From Cryphonectria parasitica EP155 (taxonomy: Eukaryota > Ascomycota > Sordariomycetes > Diaporthales > Cryphonectriaceae), in NCBI RefSeq assembly GCF_011745365.1, contig NW_024468911.1:3466759-3530758 (forward strand): a stretch of DNA of 64,000 nucleotides, given 5' to 3'. The notes below the pieces were generated by a model. It did not search any database. It was not told where the DNA came from and saw only the letters and a list, made by a program, of their open reading frames with translations. Numbering within the stretch: the first letter of the stretch is position 1; each line of letters starts with the position of its first letter. A program made the position numbers and the translations under genes. Positions 10,521 through 21,744 of this stretch are shown here, piece by piece.

Positions 10521-12747
10521 TCAAACTTGCTCCACATATAGCAGCAGCTTCTCGTTGCGCTCCAAGGCTGTGTCGAGATCATTGTTGCTGATCATGGGCA
10601 ACTTGTCCCCGGACCTCTCGTCCTTGTAGGATATATCGATCGAGTCACTGGAGGGAACCTTCAGCCGGTCACGGATCTTCTCGTACAATTCGCGGAACTG
10701 GATGTCTGTCGGTACGCGGATGGCGATCAGGTCGCCGTTGAAGCTCAGCTTGATCTTCATGGCGGATGCCTGCTGGTTCAGACCTGGAGACATCGAGTTC
10801 TGCGATGGTTGCGAGATGGACGAGTTCTGGCGCGGCATGCCGTTAGGTCCACGCTGGGCAGGAGCTGCCGACAGTCCTCCGTACCCATTTCCATTCAGGC
10901 TGTTTTTCGATGGCTGCTGGGACACAGCGTCTGGTGGCGTGTCTTGAGAAGATTGCTGAGAGCCTCCAGAGAGTCGATATTCTTCTCCGCCCGTGTTCGG
11001 GTCGATTTCGTAATCCCCTTCTCTCGGCGTGAAGAACTGCCTCACCAGGTTGCACCTCGAGATGTATTCTGGCTGGTTCAAAAGATTCTTCACGTAGGCA
11101 TCCAGATTGTGCAGCCGCCCCTCCGTGATGGCATCCGTCACGTAGTTGACAGGACCGGGCATGTACGGCAGGGTTCGCTTCTGTGAGCCTGTGTTTCCAG
11201 CCTCGGCGGGAAACTCGGTCAGGAGCGCGATCTGGAAGTCATAAAAGTCTTCGTAGTATCGCGAGAGTTCCCAATGCCGTCCGTCCTCCAGTGCAGCCTC
11301 GATAACGAACCAGTATTTGTCTTCCGCGAAGCAGTATCGGGGTATCCGTGCAGAGAGAGGAGCGTAAGGCGGAGAAGCGGGCGCACTGGTCTGTTGTGGG
11401 CTAGAGAACTGCTGCTGATTCTGTGTATTTCGTTGTGAGTTATAGCCAGACTGTTGCTTGCCACAACCTGTTAGCTTCTTCGCTTTATGCTGTCATGCGC
11501 AGAAAATTGTAATGATGGCGGGGGTGTTTGTGTGTGTGAGAGAGAGAAAACTTACGTTGTTCTGTTGGCCATTCGCTTGTTGGCTTGTCCGGCTATTGGC
11601 CTGTTGGAGGCTCATGCGCTCCATGCCCTGTTCCACGCTCTGTTGTCCCGTCGGTGCTCCACTGTCAAACTTGCCCAGCGTAATGCTGCTGTTTTTATAG
11701 TCCGCGGCCATCTTCTTCCATTCCTCAACCCTCGGTATTCCTGCCCTCTTAATGGCACCGCCAGGGTCGGCAACTGGCGTGTTTGAAGCCATGTCGCGGA
11801 TCTCGATGAAGGAAACTGGGATGAGTCCCGGGCCGCCCAGCCTCCCTATTGGCTTTGCCACGAACCACTCGGGATTCGACTGAGCGATAACGATGATGGC
11901 CTCTCCTGCTTTCGCCTCTAGTTCATCGGCCCGCTCGGCCTGGAAGTCGTACATGACTATTCCGTAGACCATGGCGCCGTTCTTGGTCGACATCTTGGAG
12001 ATGCGCTGACTGGGTGTCGCCGAGGGAGTAGGTGTGACGCTGGAGGCGGAGATCTCAGAATAGCCCGAGTCGTGGTCGGGATTGTTGGTGGCGCCGGGGG
12101 ATGGTCGACTCGAATCAGAGTTGGCGCTGTCGCGCTCTGTGCGGCCGAGGGCTTTGAAATAGGAGACAGGCACAAGGCCTCGGGCGTCTGGCAGGGCAGG
12201 ATTGCAGGCCTCGTACCAATCGTTATCGTTTTCGCGACCGATGACGTGGAAGAAGTCGCCGCGGGAAAAGCTGAGCTCCTGGCTGGAGCATGCCTCATAA
12301 TCGTAAAGGGCCCGAATGACCTGTGAACACGTCTCGTGTCAGCCACCGACGGGAAAATCGTGTGTATTTGGTTGAGTTGGAAAGCCTTGATTGCATTGCG
12401 CATGGATGTGAGAGGCTAGAGCGGGGTTCATCTGGTGGAGCATGAACGACTAAAGTCCGCTGCGTCGCCCGGCCCATGCCCTCTCGCTTGTAGTCGCCAA
12501 TGCCCGGTGCAGAGGCCAGCATGGGGGACTTGGCACGAGAAATCGGAGATGACCAGCTGTGCTGTGGATATCAGGAGTAAATTACAGAATGACGTACCTT
12601 CTTTGGAGGAACTATTGCGAGAGCTGATTTGGGCGCGATCGAGACATGAGCTTTGCCGTCCTTTTCTCCGCCCTTAATCGACCTTCGCAGGGCCTTAAAG
12701 ACGCGTATGGTGTCAGCTTGGCTATTTCTCGACATGTGCAACGACAT
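10521..12747 (-). CDS. BEM1: Polarity scaffold BEM1 (SH3-SH3-PX-PB1)
   Basis: Three exons (12747-12598, 12320-11556, about 11450-10521) give about 614 aa. Bem1 links Cdc42, its exchange factor Cdc24 and PAK kinases at sites of polarised growth, and binds NADPH-oxidase regulators in filamentous fungi. Domains in order: basic N-terminus with ALRRSIKG, SH3-1 (~51-105, VIRALYDYEA..LVPVSYF), SH3-2 (~168-226, VYGIVMYDFQAE..LIPVSFIEI), PX (~335-440, YWFVIEAALEDGRHW), and PB1 (~533-614, starting MKIKLSFNGD). Intron 1 is unusually long at 277 nt. The last acceptor may be AAG at 11457 or CAG at 11451; they differ by two Gln codons. A longer in-frame start upstream (to 13014) is possible, but the family N-terminus favours 12747. 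Confidence 0.92.
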
Positions 12748-12793
12748 ATTGGTGCTGTGTGATCGCACGAGCGAGGTACTTGAGAATAGGAAT

Positions 12794-12825
12794 GGGGGGA
12801 GAGGGGGAGAGGGGGAGAGGGGGGA
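12794..12825. repeat. (GGGGGAGA)n purine minisatellite
   Basis: About three to four copies of an 8-bp G-rich unit lie just upstream of the BEM1 start. On the BEM1 coding strand this is a CT/C-rich leader tract. Confidence 0.7.
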
Positions 12826-13905
12826 GGCTGTGGTGATACCGCGTGACGGATTTTGATGGAGGAGGCCAAGGAGGAGCGCGGATGCATCGCCAAAGCGGGA
12901 ACACAACATGAGGGCTCGCGATGAAGTGGTGATCAGTGGAAGGAGGAAGGAGACGAGCGGACCGCGTGGTTGTGAGTTTTTGGTAGGGGACGGCAGGCGA
13001 AGACGAACCTTCATCTTTCCTACAGCAGCGCTTTCCTTCTGCAGAGGTTAATTGCTTTTCTTTTCTCGGGTAAACGACGACGGTAAACGAGTGCCGGGTT
13101 CGCAAGCTGGGCCTCGTCACCCTCTTGTTGCTTCTTCGACCCTCTCCTCGCTTTTCCCCTCTTCTTCTTCTTCTTCCTTCTTATTCTTTCTTATTTAGCC
13201 TCCTCGTTTTTTCCCTTCTCCCGCGCAGGCGCAAAAAGAAAAGAAATAGGAACTCGGAATCCCAACTGGCCAATGAATCGAGGACGGGCAAGGATTGGAA
13301 TGCAACCCTGGTCTGCGCTGAGATACACTTGCCGCAGGGAGGTTTCTGTGTGGATCAGCTGCCTCCAATGGTGACGTTCAGGTATTGCCAAGTGCCGGCG
13401 CAGATGCGAGGGAGATGCAGGCGGTCTTCGATTCTAGACAGGTGGTTGGCAGAAGCGACAAGCTGGAGAAAATATAATATCTCAGCCGTGGGGCAGCTCG
13501 GTTATGGGATGTTCGGGGTGAAGGCTGGTTGGTGATGTCGTCACTTCTGGCACGTAGTCACGCGGAAGGGGGAGAAAGAAATAAAAAGCTGCGCCGGGTG
13601 GATGTCTGTGCCTGGCCTAGGTTGGCAGGTGCTCGAGGGTAAATTGGCGTGCGTCAAGTGGAATCGTGTCGGGCGCGCCCGCTCCGGAATTTCAGGTCGT
13701 GCCGTGTGTTGTGTGTGATTTATTTGGTCTCCAGTTGGTATGGAGAGAAGGATGAGAGACGGGTCGTGCGCAGCGTACGATGACCAGTGTCCTGCGCTTC
13801 TTTGTTTCCCGATTTTCTTTGCTGTGTCAGTCACAGAAGTACCCTCATTTGGTACTGGTGAGTCGGTCGGGTGGAGTCGAAGCCAGCCAGGTCCAAGTGC
13901 AGCGC

Positions 13906-13934
13906 AGTGCGGTGCGGTGCGGTGCGGTGCGGTG
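13906..13934. repeat. (GGTGC)n microsatellite
   Basis: Five tandem copies of a pentanucleotide are followed by GGT repeats, and a second short CAGAG repeat lies 10-20 bp downstream. Confidence 0.8.
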
Positions 13935-16900
13935 GTGGTGCGGAGCAGAGCACAGAGCAGAGCAGCGCAAGTTGAGAGAGTTTGGGTCCAACTCGGGAAG
14001 CAGTCTGACGGAGTGCAGGTGACGGATCCAAACTTGACGTCGTTTAATGGTCCGTGCTATCAATGATCGTTTGTTCGGGTTGTGTTTCTTAAGTCCGTGC
14101 CCTGGGAATCGGTTTTGGCTCGTCGAAGTGGCGGGGAGGGGCGAGGAAACAAATTAATGTGTCGCGTCACTCGGCAGTGTCAGTGGGTGTGAGTTGGCAA
14201 TATTTGAGACAGACAGGTTCGAATTTGTGGCGGAGGGAGAAAGAAAGAGAGAGAAAGAGAGGGTTGGGCTGGTGGTGACTGTCGGGTTTCGACGGTGAAG
14301 GTGACGACGTTCCCAGAGAGAATGTAAGGCAGACAAGAGGTCGTCGGGTCGGGAGGGAAGCAGATTAGGCAGGGAAAGAAAAGTCGAGGACCAGCATAGG
14401 ATAGGACAGTGTCAGGCAGAGCCACTGTAAGGGTAGGATAGGACAGGGACGGTATTCAAAAAGGGGGCTGCATGCAAGGTTGACAATTGTCCTAAAGTGC
14501 GGGCGGAACCTCGAAAACAAGAAGAGACACAGAAAGGAAAAAGCAAAAAAAATAAACGGCAGAGATTGGAGCCCATTTTTGTGCATGCAGGCAATGGGAA
14601 CATGGATCAGGACAATGGAGGGGAAGAGTGGGAGAAGGGGGGGGATGGTTAATGGGCTACGGGCGGCGGCGCATGGCTGCCACTACCGCACCAATGCAGT
14701 ATAGTTAGGTATAGGCTGCTCTATAGGCTACCCTTGTTTCCAGGTCCCCCTCCTCTCCATTTACCAGTCACCTTCCCAGTTTTCATGTTCTCTTTATCTT
14801 ATTCTCCTTCGTTTGTCTGTGCCCTTTTTCTTTCTTTTGTTTCTCTCTCAGAAAAATAAAGACCACATTCCCTTCTTTTCCCTCCTCTGCCGTTCTGTCA
14901 CTTGACCCGTCATGATATTATGTCCCCTCGCGCGTCCTCATTCCCATCCTCCTTCTCCCCATATCACCCACTTCTTACGTCTTCGCCTCTTTTCCCGGAC
15001 CCCAGTACCCATGCGAGTACGCTCCATGCGACCCACATGAGCCTCGTCTCTCTCTGCCTGTGCCTCCTTCTCCTCCCAGAAAAGGAAAAGAATGTGAAAG
15101 AAAGAATAAAAGGCACAGGTCCAACCGATCGACCGCAACGCTCGCCCTGCCGCGCTGTCTGTGACGGGGTACAAATGGTACATGGTGAGGTGTGGGTGGG
15201 AGAGACACGCGGGTGCAAGTGGCCAGCGCTGGACGAGGCCACCAAGACCTGCGCCAAACGTCGGGAGGCCATGCACCACCACCCTACTAGTACATAAAGT
15301 TGAACCGCAGCAGGGCAGGACGGGACAGGGGGGGAGGGAAGAGAGGCAGGGGTGGGGTTTTGGGGAATGGATCACAGGCCCAGGACAGGTACTGTGGTAC
15401 AGGCTCAGGCACAGGTACCATAGGTCATCGTACATACTGCGGTACCGTAGTACAAGGCAAGGCATGGATAGGTGTGGACACCTAGGCGCCTGGGCACCAG
15501 GGCAGAGCCAGGGCGTGGTGGCAGAGCGGCAGGGGGGGGGGCCAAACAGCAGGGGCATGCCAAGGAACTCGAGGGCACACAGGAGGGGAGCTTTTCTCTT
15601 CTTGTTCATTGTTCCCTTTGTTTTTTTTTTAAAAAAAAAAATCACTAATGGGATGAGAATCTGTTGGTGGGCGGTCGATGGCAGGGATCGCCCAAGTCAA
15701 CAGGGACTGCCTGTCACGGTCTTTTTTCTTTCTTTCTTCCTAATTCTCCTCCCTTCCTCAGCCCGCAGTGATGGGGTCATTGGGCATCGTCACTGCTCTC
15801 CACTGGGCTCTCCACCGTCTCGGTAACAGCTAGAGCTCAAAGCAGCAGAGGGCGCCCACCTCTCTCTCCCCCTCCGGTGTGTCCAATGTCCACTCAGCCC
15901 CCTTGTCATCACCATGATCACGAACAAACGTTCGTCATCATCATCATTGTTCTCATGCTGCAAGACCCCACAGAATACTATTGTATAACATGGTATTAAT
16001 TATATAGCATGCGGTGCACTCAACTCAATCGCCTATTGAGATCACACTGCCTAGGAAGCTAAACTTTATGTATATGCCACTACAGTAGGATGGCAACATC
16101 GACGCACACTAGAGTGGCCGATTGGTATTGGCCCCGGCCCTGCCCGCCGACCAGAATTCAAAACAATTGGTGATGCTATTCCTGGCGTTTGGGAGTGAGT
16201 GAGTGGGCCAAACAACTAGGCCTGTGAGCACCGCAAGCATGGGACACATCTTCAGCTACTATGTATTGCACCTCACCGCCTTCTCCCCTTCCTCCTCCCC
16301 CTCATCGTCATCATCATCGAGGCTTGGGCATATTATGTACCTCCAGCCGTTCAGCTTGGGGCGGCTGGGTGTCCCGAGGCTTGGCTATGGTCTGTCCGCC
16401 GATGACTCGGATAAGATGTCTGCCGAAGCAATGAGCTCCAATAACTCCTGTCAGATTGATGTGTTGCAGCGAGCGCCATCGCCTTCCTCGACGCACAAGG
16501 TTCTCTACAGCACCTTTTTTTACAAAATTGGCGCTGTCTCACCATCTCTGGCCATGGACCAAACAAGGTCTAGGCTCGAGGATCCGAGTAGATAGTGCCC
16601 GTACCTTAAGGCTGCCATGTAGTATAACAAATCTTGGGATTCTCGCTATCTTATCATCGACGACAATTCCGCTGCGGTGCCTTATAACGATCACCACATC
16701 GTATCATAGTATGTAAGTAGCTGTGAGTCCAGACCATCACCAGGCGGGCCTAATCAGTTCATCTACCAGGATTGACCCAGATCCGTTTTCTTCGTCACCC
16801 ACCACAGGCTTGTCCATCTATCTGCTCAGAGGTTTTCGTATTCAAGATTTTGGATCGTGGTCTTGCAGCTGCTGCTGATGGAGGAACCGTTTTTCTGCCA

Positions 16901-17410
16901 CCCTCAAACACTACCCAAAGGAGAAACAGTTCGGACAGCCCGGCATCTTGGGCAAGCAATCGATTCCCTCCCTTTTATCCTCCATGTCGCAGCAACCAGG
17001 GGGCTTGTACAACCTACCAGTACCACAGTACATTGCTACAGTACAAGCATGGCGATCTGATTCCGATCCGCTCTCGCTGATCAACCTCGCGGTGGCGGCT
17101 TTGGCTCACGCCAGATCGCCGTTCATCCTTCCAACGAGGCTTTCTGTGCTATCAATCATGTACATTTTGTGCACTTGGTGATACACACACGCTCTCTCTT
17201 TTAAAAGTACATGGTATATTTTCCCCTCCTCATATAATATTAACAACGGCAGCCGTCAATGATTTGATATTCCGGGGTGGTCGACAGCAGCCAGTCAGCG
17301 CGATGCACAACACAAAACGCAACGCTGTTCCGTTCGTCCCAAGACTAAACCCGGCGTGCATGCATGGATGGCAGACCGAGAGAGAGGACAATTGCTAAAT
17401 GTTCCCGACG

Positions 17411-17428
17411 CGAGAGAGAGAGAGAGAG

Positions 17429-17489
<61 letters not shown>
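17411..17489. repeat. Compound (GA)n(GT)n dinucleotide repeat
   Basis: Roughly 20 bp of GA repeats pass directly into nearly 60 bp of uninterrupted GT repeats. This is the longest simple repeat in the window. Pure alternating GT of this length can adopt Z-DNA (established property). Confidence 0.95.
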
Positions 17490-17491
<2 letters not shown>

Positions 17492-18531
17492 TATCCCCTT
17501 CCTCTCGTTTCCCCCCACGGCTACACGAAAATAAACAAGGAAACCTGCATGTGTGTCGTGTGATGTGTGATGGTGTGTCCTCCTGCTGGATACGAAGTTG
17601 GACGAACGGGCAGGATAAGTTACACAGTATCAAGACTCTGGGGCCATCAAATGGCGTTTGTTTTCTGAAATCCACACGCTGGGTCTCTCGGACCCTTCGA
17701 CGAGTTTTGTGCCTGACACCATGCTCTGCACCTCTGACACGATTGCCGAGATTTCAAAACGAGAGAGAAAGAAGAAGAAGAAAAGAAGGGGGAGTGCACA
17801 GGCAGTCCATTCGTAGATATTTTCACTCTACGCGCCGGGTTCTCGCGCGCGCGTCACGAGTGGTCCGTCTCAAACCCTCACACATACACATAGCAATCGA
17901 ATAATCTTGCAGCCAGAGAAGCTAGTTGCCACGTCTTGTTGCACTGCGTTATTTCGGATATGCTAGGGAATTGATAGCAATCACGATCTTGATAAGCAAT
18001 GGTGGACGATGAAAATCACCAGATTGTTTTGATTCATCGGTTCCATTGTGGTAATGGTGGTGGTAGCAGCAGCTGGCCAAGAACTCCACTCCAGGCTCAG
18101 AACACAGGCCACAAAATCCTGCAGGAAGAACGATTTTTTCTTTTTCTTTTGGCCGCCCCCCCCCCCCCGGTCCCTCCTTGCAGGCACGACCCCACACAAG
18201 CTTTCGACATTGTCGTCATAATGCAAGGCACCAGGAGTGGTCTTTCCCCATCGGATCCCCGTTGCCATGCAGCAAGCGCATGCATGGAATCTCTTCTCCC
18301 TTCGTTGCTTCTTCTTCCATCCCCTCACAGGAATTATCTCTTCCGGGCAGCGTCTCGAATAGATTGCGCAAACCACATCAACCCGTGCACGGTCTAGGCC
18401 AGGGGTGAGGAGGGGAAGGTTCCAGCCGGGATGCAACGTGCAACGCTGCCGGGGGGCGGGGATCACCTCCCGACCCTTTTTGTTTTCTTTTTTTCTTTTT
18501 TCCTTGGAGCGGATCCCATCAATCCATCAAT

Positions 18532-18560
18532 CCAGCATCCAGCATCCAGCATCCAGCATC
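18532..18560. repeat. (CCAGCAT)n heptanucleotide repeat
   Basis: Four tandem copies, flanked by shorter ATCAATC repeats on both sides. Confidence 0.85.
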
Positions 18561-20441
18561 AATCAATCAGCATGGCGGACGGGGAAGGGAGGGAGGACAC
18601 AACGCCCACCGGAGATGGGTGTCTCCACATTGACTTACAGAGCCTTACTATGGCCATTATAGTTTTTTTGGTCTCCTAGGCAGAGTGAAAGAGAGAGAGA
18701 GAGAGAAGACAAATCGCTTTCCTCGCCATGGACTCCGCTCCCTTGCATATAGTCATTCCATATCGCCGTCGGTCATCTCCTCAGAGCCTAAAGCATGTAC
18801 CATTGAGAGCAGGTCTTGGGCGTTACTCGCGCACACATGTGTTTGCTTAAGAGCAACGGTTTCTTGAACAGGGGCTCTCTTGACACAGACGCAGGGTTGT
18901 GCCTCTTTCGAACAGCTCTAGTCCGAACGTCATATCCGCAATCAAGGCATACACGCCGAGTCATGGAGTTTCAGTCTCTTTGTGAAGTTTCTCGGGACAA
19001 AACGAAGCCAGAAGAGCACAAACATGAACACCACCAGGACAAGAGAAAATGGAATGACATCCGGCGTGCTTGTGGGTCTCAGGCTGACTTTTTCTTTTCT
19101 TCTCCTTCTTTTCCCTTTTCGGTTAAGGAAAGAAGGAAACACTGCTGCACATGGTCGGACGACACACCAAAGAGGCGTATGCACCTGCGCATGCACATGC
19201 AGCTCAGCTGCAGGTCTACTTAGCTATAGTGCCTGTATGTAAGGGGAGACACCCCTTCCTCACAGCCTGTGACAGAATGAAGCATAGCTGAGCACACATA
19301 TGCCGAGGTGCATTAATCAGCATGTCTTGCAAGCATGTGTATTGCGGCTCTGTTAGCCTCCGAGCCTGTCGCATTCGCGGGTCTCAAGGGTCGGCCTCTA
19401 GCGAAACCCCAGCAGAGGCCCCTTGGACCCTTAGTTTCTGCATGTACGTGCGTATTCAAACCACTCACAGCATCAGCGTCGTCCTCGATGTCTGATGATA
19501 TATATTAGCGCCCTTTGGCCGATCTTCTGTATATAATGCATCTTGCCCACCCAAGCTGCGTCTGAAGCTGACTCTGCGTGTGTGTGGGTGTGTAGGTGTG
19601 TGTGAGTGTGCGTGGCCGTAACGGTTGATGGAGAGTAACCCGGTTAGACATCGATTGTGAAACACGCAGAATAGAAGCCAGTCTTTTTCTCAAGGGAAGA
19701 AAAGCCAATCTACTGACAGCGGTCACTCTCTGCCACTCTCTATGGCGTTGCATCTGTTGGGGCACAAAGCTACTCAGCCACCAAGCCTCGGCTGCTACCA
19801 TCATGCATTCGGTATTCTCTGAGTGGATGTCAATATCAGAACTGTATTATAGGAGAAACATTCGGCCAGGGTAATATGTACATATCTACTATGCACTATC
19901 GATCAGTACTACGTTTGTCAACTACGAGATGACCCCGCGACACTTTGCGGGAATTGAACAAGCCGTTCTTTGTCTCACCAACTCCAAAAAAAAAAAAAAG
20001 GGTGACGTGAAAAGAAAAGTCAAGATAAAAAACCCCAGAGTTCATGCAGTGCCGTTTTCATCCCTCCCGTCCCAAAAGATGCGGGCGAATAAGGAGACGG
20101 CGCACGCACGTGTTCAGTGCCGAGCGGATCGAGACCCTCCCGACGGCCAGCGTGAAACTCTCAACTCTCGAGGAGGGGTGGGTTGGCACCCAAGTCTAAA
20201 AAAGAGAAAGAGAGAAAGCGAGAGAAAAGAAGAGAAAATGAAATAAAAAATACATTGGTCTCGCAAAGGGCCCCAGGGGTTCACCCACCTCTTGTGTGCC
20301 CTGAAACATTTTTGGCCGCCGACGTGTGATGGGCTCAGGATCACCCCCCTGGGGATCCTCTAATTTTTTCCTCCCTCTCTTCCTCCTCCTCCTTTGCGAA
20401 CCGAAGGAGAAGGTTGTGCGACTCAAACCAGTCCATCCGTA

Positions 20442-20456
20442 GGGGGGGGGGGGGGG
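20442..20456. repeat. Poly-G run
   Basis: A run of about 15 G residues. Similar runs occur at 27292-27303 and 53625-53637. Confidence 0.9.
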
Positions 20457-21744
20457 AAACATACTATTTCGTGCCGAGTAGGTTGTGTCAAGTTATTGTA
20501 CTACTGAGGTGAGCCGTTCACGTCTTACTCATCCTGCTTCAGGTATTCAGGGAGGGTGCAATAGAGTAAGAAAAGGAAGAAGGAAAAATCAGTGCAGTAC
20601 CGGATGACGTTCTTTTTTTCCCTTTTGTGATCTCACCACGGGCAGATCCCTGGCCGAGTTTGAGCCTCAGATCCTACCTCCTAACCGCAAAGAGCGCCCC
20701 CGTTGGTTGCCATGTTGGTTCGGGTCACGGCTTCACGTGCTGGCCTGGCCTGGGGCCTGTTGAGGTGAGATTTTCGCGCCGTATGGACGGGTGTGAGGTA
20801 AGGTCGTCCAGAAAAGGGACCACGTAGGTGCTGATGACAGATAAGGTCGGAGGACGACACTAAGAATAAACGAAAAGGCAACGGAAGTAGTCAGACCCCA
20901 GTCCTTACATTGGGGCCACCACTTGTCGATTTGTGCACTTCGGCTTTGTATATTTCTGAGAGCATTCGAGGATGATCATGTCTAGACAATGACAAAGTAC
21001 GCGCTCCGAACACGGAAGCAGCGTGAGGATCACGAGCCTTGAGAGTATTGATGATCAATCTTCGGTACGGTGCTAGAATTTGCTTCAACGTCCTGGAGAC
21101 GACATGTCGAGACAGGCGCGAGTTGCATGAGTACTTTGTAGACATCAGGCGGCATGCTCGATTGTAAATCCATCATCGTGCCGAGACTCCCACCTGGTTG
21201 CAATCCCATTGGGCCCTCACCAAACTGTCGAGTTGATTCTTCGTCTGTCCTCACTATCAACCTCGCGTTCATCATCGCCCCCTCACTTACTTCTCCTAGT
21301 CCCTCGCCCCCATCCTCTTCTCCGCCAACACACCCTCGGTTAGGCTGGGAAAGGATTAGCCAGACTGGAGAGGGGCTGAAAAGGAAGCCCCGCGAGTTCG
21401 GTGATCCTCCGGCTGCATTTCGCCTCATAGTAGGTCATTGCCACTGGTTGACAAACACGAAACGTGCCGTGGCCGAAGTCGAGGGGCATGATGAGAAATT
21501 GTAAGATCTTGTGAAGAGGTGACTGGTGAGCTGCCTCATGCATCAAAGTTTCTTTTTTTCTTCTTCTGATCAAGTGTCTGCTTTGCTTTGCAATTGTAGC
21601 TGAGCGGAGTGGTTCTGACGCCGATGAGAGGCGGCGACGGTCAGTTGGTGGAAAGATGGGAAGGTTTGCATCGCAAATGTTGTCGTGGCTTGATGGGATC
21701 AATTTTGCCATAATGACCCAAGGAAAACCAGGCCGTCCACCCAG

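Larger units (their letters stand above)
12748..21744. other. 9-kb gene-sparse region upstream of BEM1
   Basis: The stretch runs from the BEM1 5' end to the IRC3 3' end. The part nearest BEM1 (12.75-13.5 kb) is G/A-rich on the plus strand, consistent with its leader and promoter. The rest has many simple repeats and homopolymers, several GTAC-rich islands, and only ORFs under ~235 aa that overlap one another on both strands and are low in complexity. I see no tRNA. Minus-strand text at 21030-21500 is slightly coding-like but could not be assembled into a gene. Long regulatory DNA, noncoding transcripts or missed small spliced genes are all possible. Confidence 0.5.

Noticed and set aside
12321..12597. 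Possible extra BEM1 exon inside the long first intron
   Set aside because: PPKK joined directly to VIRALYDY matches the family; an added exon would break the conserved join into SH3-1.
14211..14235. GGTTCGAAT-like box B suggesting a tRNA
   Set aside because: The ending is TTT rather than TCC, there is no box A at the right distance, and no cloverleaf can be drawn.
15161..15826. 221-aa plus-strand ORF in the BEM1 upstream region
   Set aside because: Built of GTAC/CAGG repeats and poly-A/T. An overlapping minus-strand frame is equally long, so it is low-complexity DNA and not a gene.
18532..18560. Short regular repeats considered as a CRISPR-like array
   Set aside because: The 7-bp units are directly tandem with no spacers, and the genome is eukaryotic.
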